Positions 63,823 through 64,000 of a stretch of DNA of 64,000 bases are shown here, one piece after another. A model generated the notes under the pieces. That model made no database searches, had not been told where the DNA came from, and was given only the letters and a program-made list of their open reading frames with translations. Within the stretch, counting starts at the first letter, position 1. The number at the start of each line of letters is the position of its first letter. The stretch is taken from assembly GCA_946965045.2 (NCBI GenBank), contig OX337237.1:1178001-1242000 (forward strand). Reading direction: 5' to 3'. Position numbers and translations under genes: made by a program. Source of the DNA: Epithemia pelagica (Eukaryota > Bacillariophyta > Bacillariophyceae > Surirellales > Surirellaceae).

Positions 63823-64000
63823 ACCAACCAACCAACCTCTCTCACATGAAAATCACTTGAACAAATCGCTCCGTTTCTCTCTTTCATAAAAACACCCACC
63901 CACTCTTGGCATTTTGCGAAAGTCGCGTAGTTTTCTTCTCATCAACGATTGGTGGCATTGACACGAACTTTTGCGCCATCTGCTGCTGCTGTATACATGG
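63823..64000. other. 3' flank of the Alba gene to window end
   Basis: 178 bp without a supported feature; a poly-pyrimidine stretch lies near 63865-63890. Confidence 0.4.

Overview
This window looks like a nuclear contig of a photosynthetic stramenopile, most plausibly a diatom. The genes are eukaryotic, with small GT-AG introns. One protein carries a bipartite plastid leader followed by a thylakoid-lumen-like signal, and a second carries a shorter signal-plus-transit leader. CAA/TTG microsatellites encode poly-Q/N/T tracts. The mobile elements include a Crypton tyrosine-recombinase transposon of the kind known from stramenopiles. Species is not determinable from the window alone.

Left half (1-31905): a segmental duplication. 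Copy 1 (1-13505, cut by the window edge) and copy 2 (about 19129-31905) each hold, in order: a DDX31/Dbp7-type DEAD-box helicase (minus strand), a TPR protein, a Crinkler/RHS-type P-loop NTPase-nuclease gene (minus strand), and a non-LTR retrotransposon with a restriction-like endonuclease. The two copies are nearly identical except for one block of about 1 kb (6169-7150 versus 25316-26273). This block holds the 5' exon of the Crinkler/RHS gene and the 5' end of the retrotransposon ORF1. It is unrelated in sequence between copies, yet both edges lie inside open reading frames that stay in frame. The copies have decayed differently. Copy 1 has a frameshifted helicase, a 724-bp solo LTR inside the retroelement, and a 29-bp loss of the reverse-transcriptase catalytic motif. 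Copy 2 has a nonsense codon in the TPR gene and an Asp-to-Asn change at a probable nuclease active-site position. Between the copies lie a Crypton (three exons, broken by a 14-bp tandem duplication) and a proline-rich orphan ORF with an 18-base C tract.

Middle (32087-40182): a complete DDX41/Abstrakt helicase is followed by two degenerate genes made of repeated eEF1B-type guanine-nucleotide-exchange domains. Next is a gene-free 4 kb with two inverted 10-bp-period arrays and two back-to-back terminal-inverted-repeat elements.

Right half (40183-64000): ordinary dense host genes. These are an alpha/beta hydrolase, a SAC-domain phosphoinositide phosphatase with signal peptide and tail anchor, a PPR protein, a plastid fibrillin-like protein, NAA38 (LSm), a coiled-coil membrane protein of unknown function, a glutathione S-transferase, a GT47 exostosin-like glycosyltransferase, a plastid-type TrmB tRNA methyltransferase and an Alba-domain protein. 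They are interrupted at 57.2-58.7 kb by a nest of MITE-like inverted-repeat elements. No tRNA, rRNA or CRISPR array was recognised.
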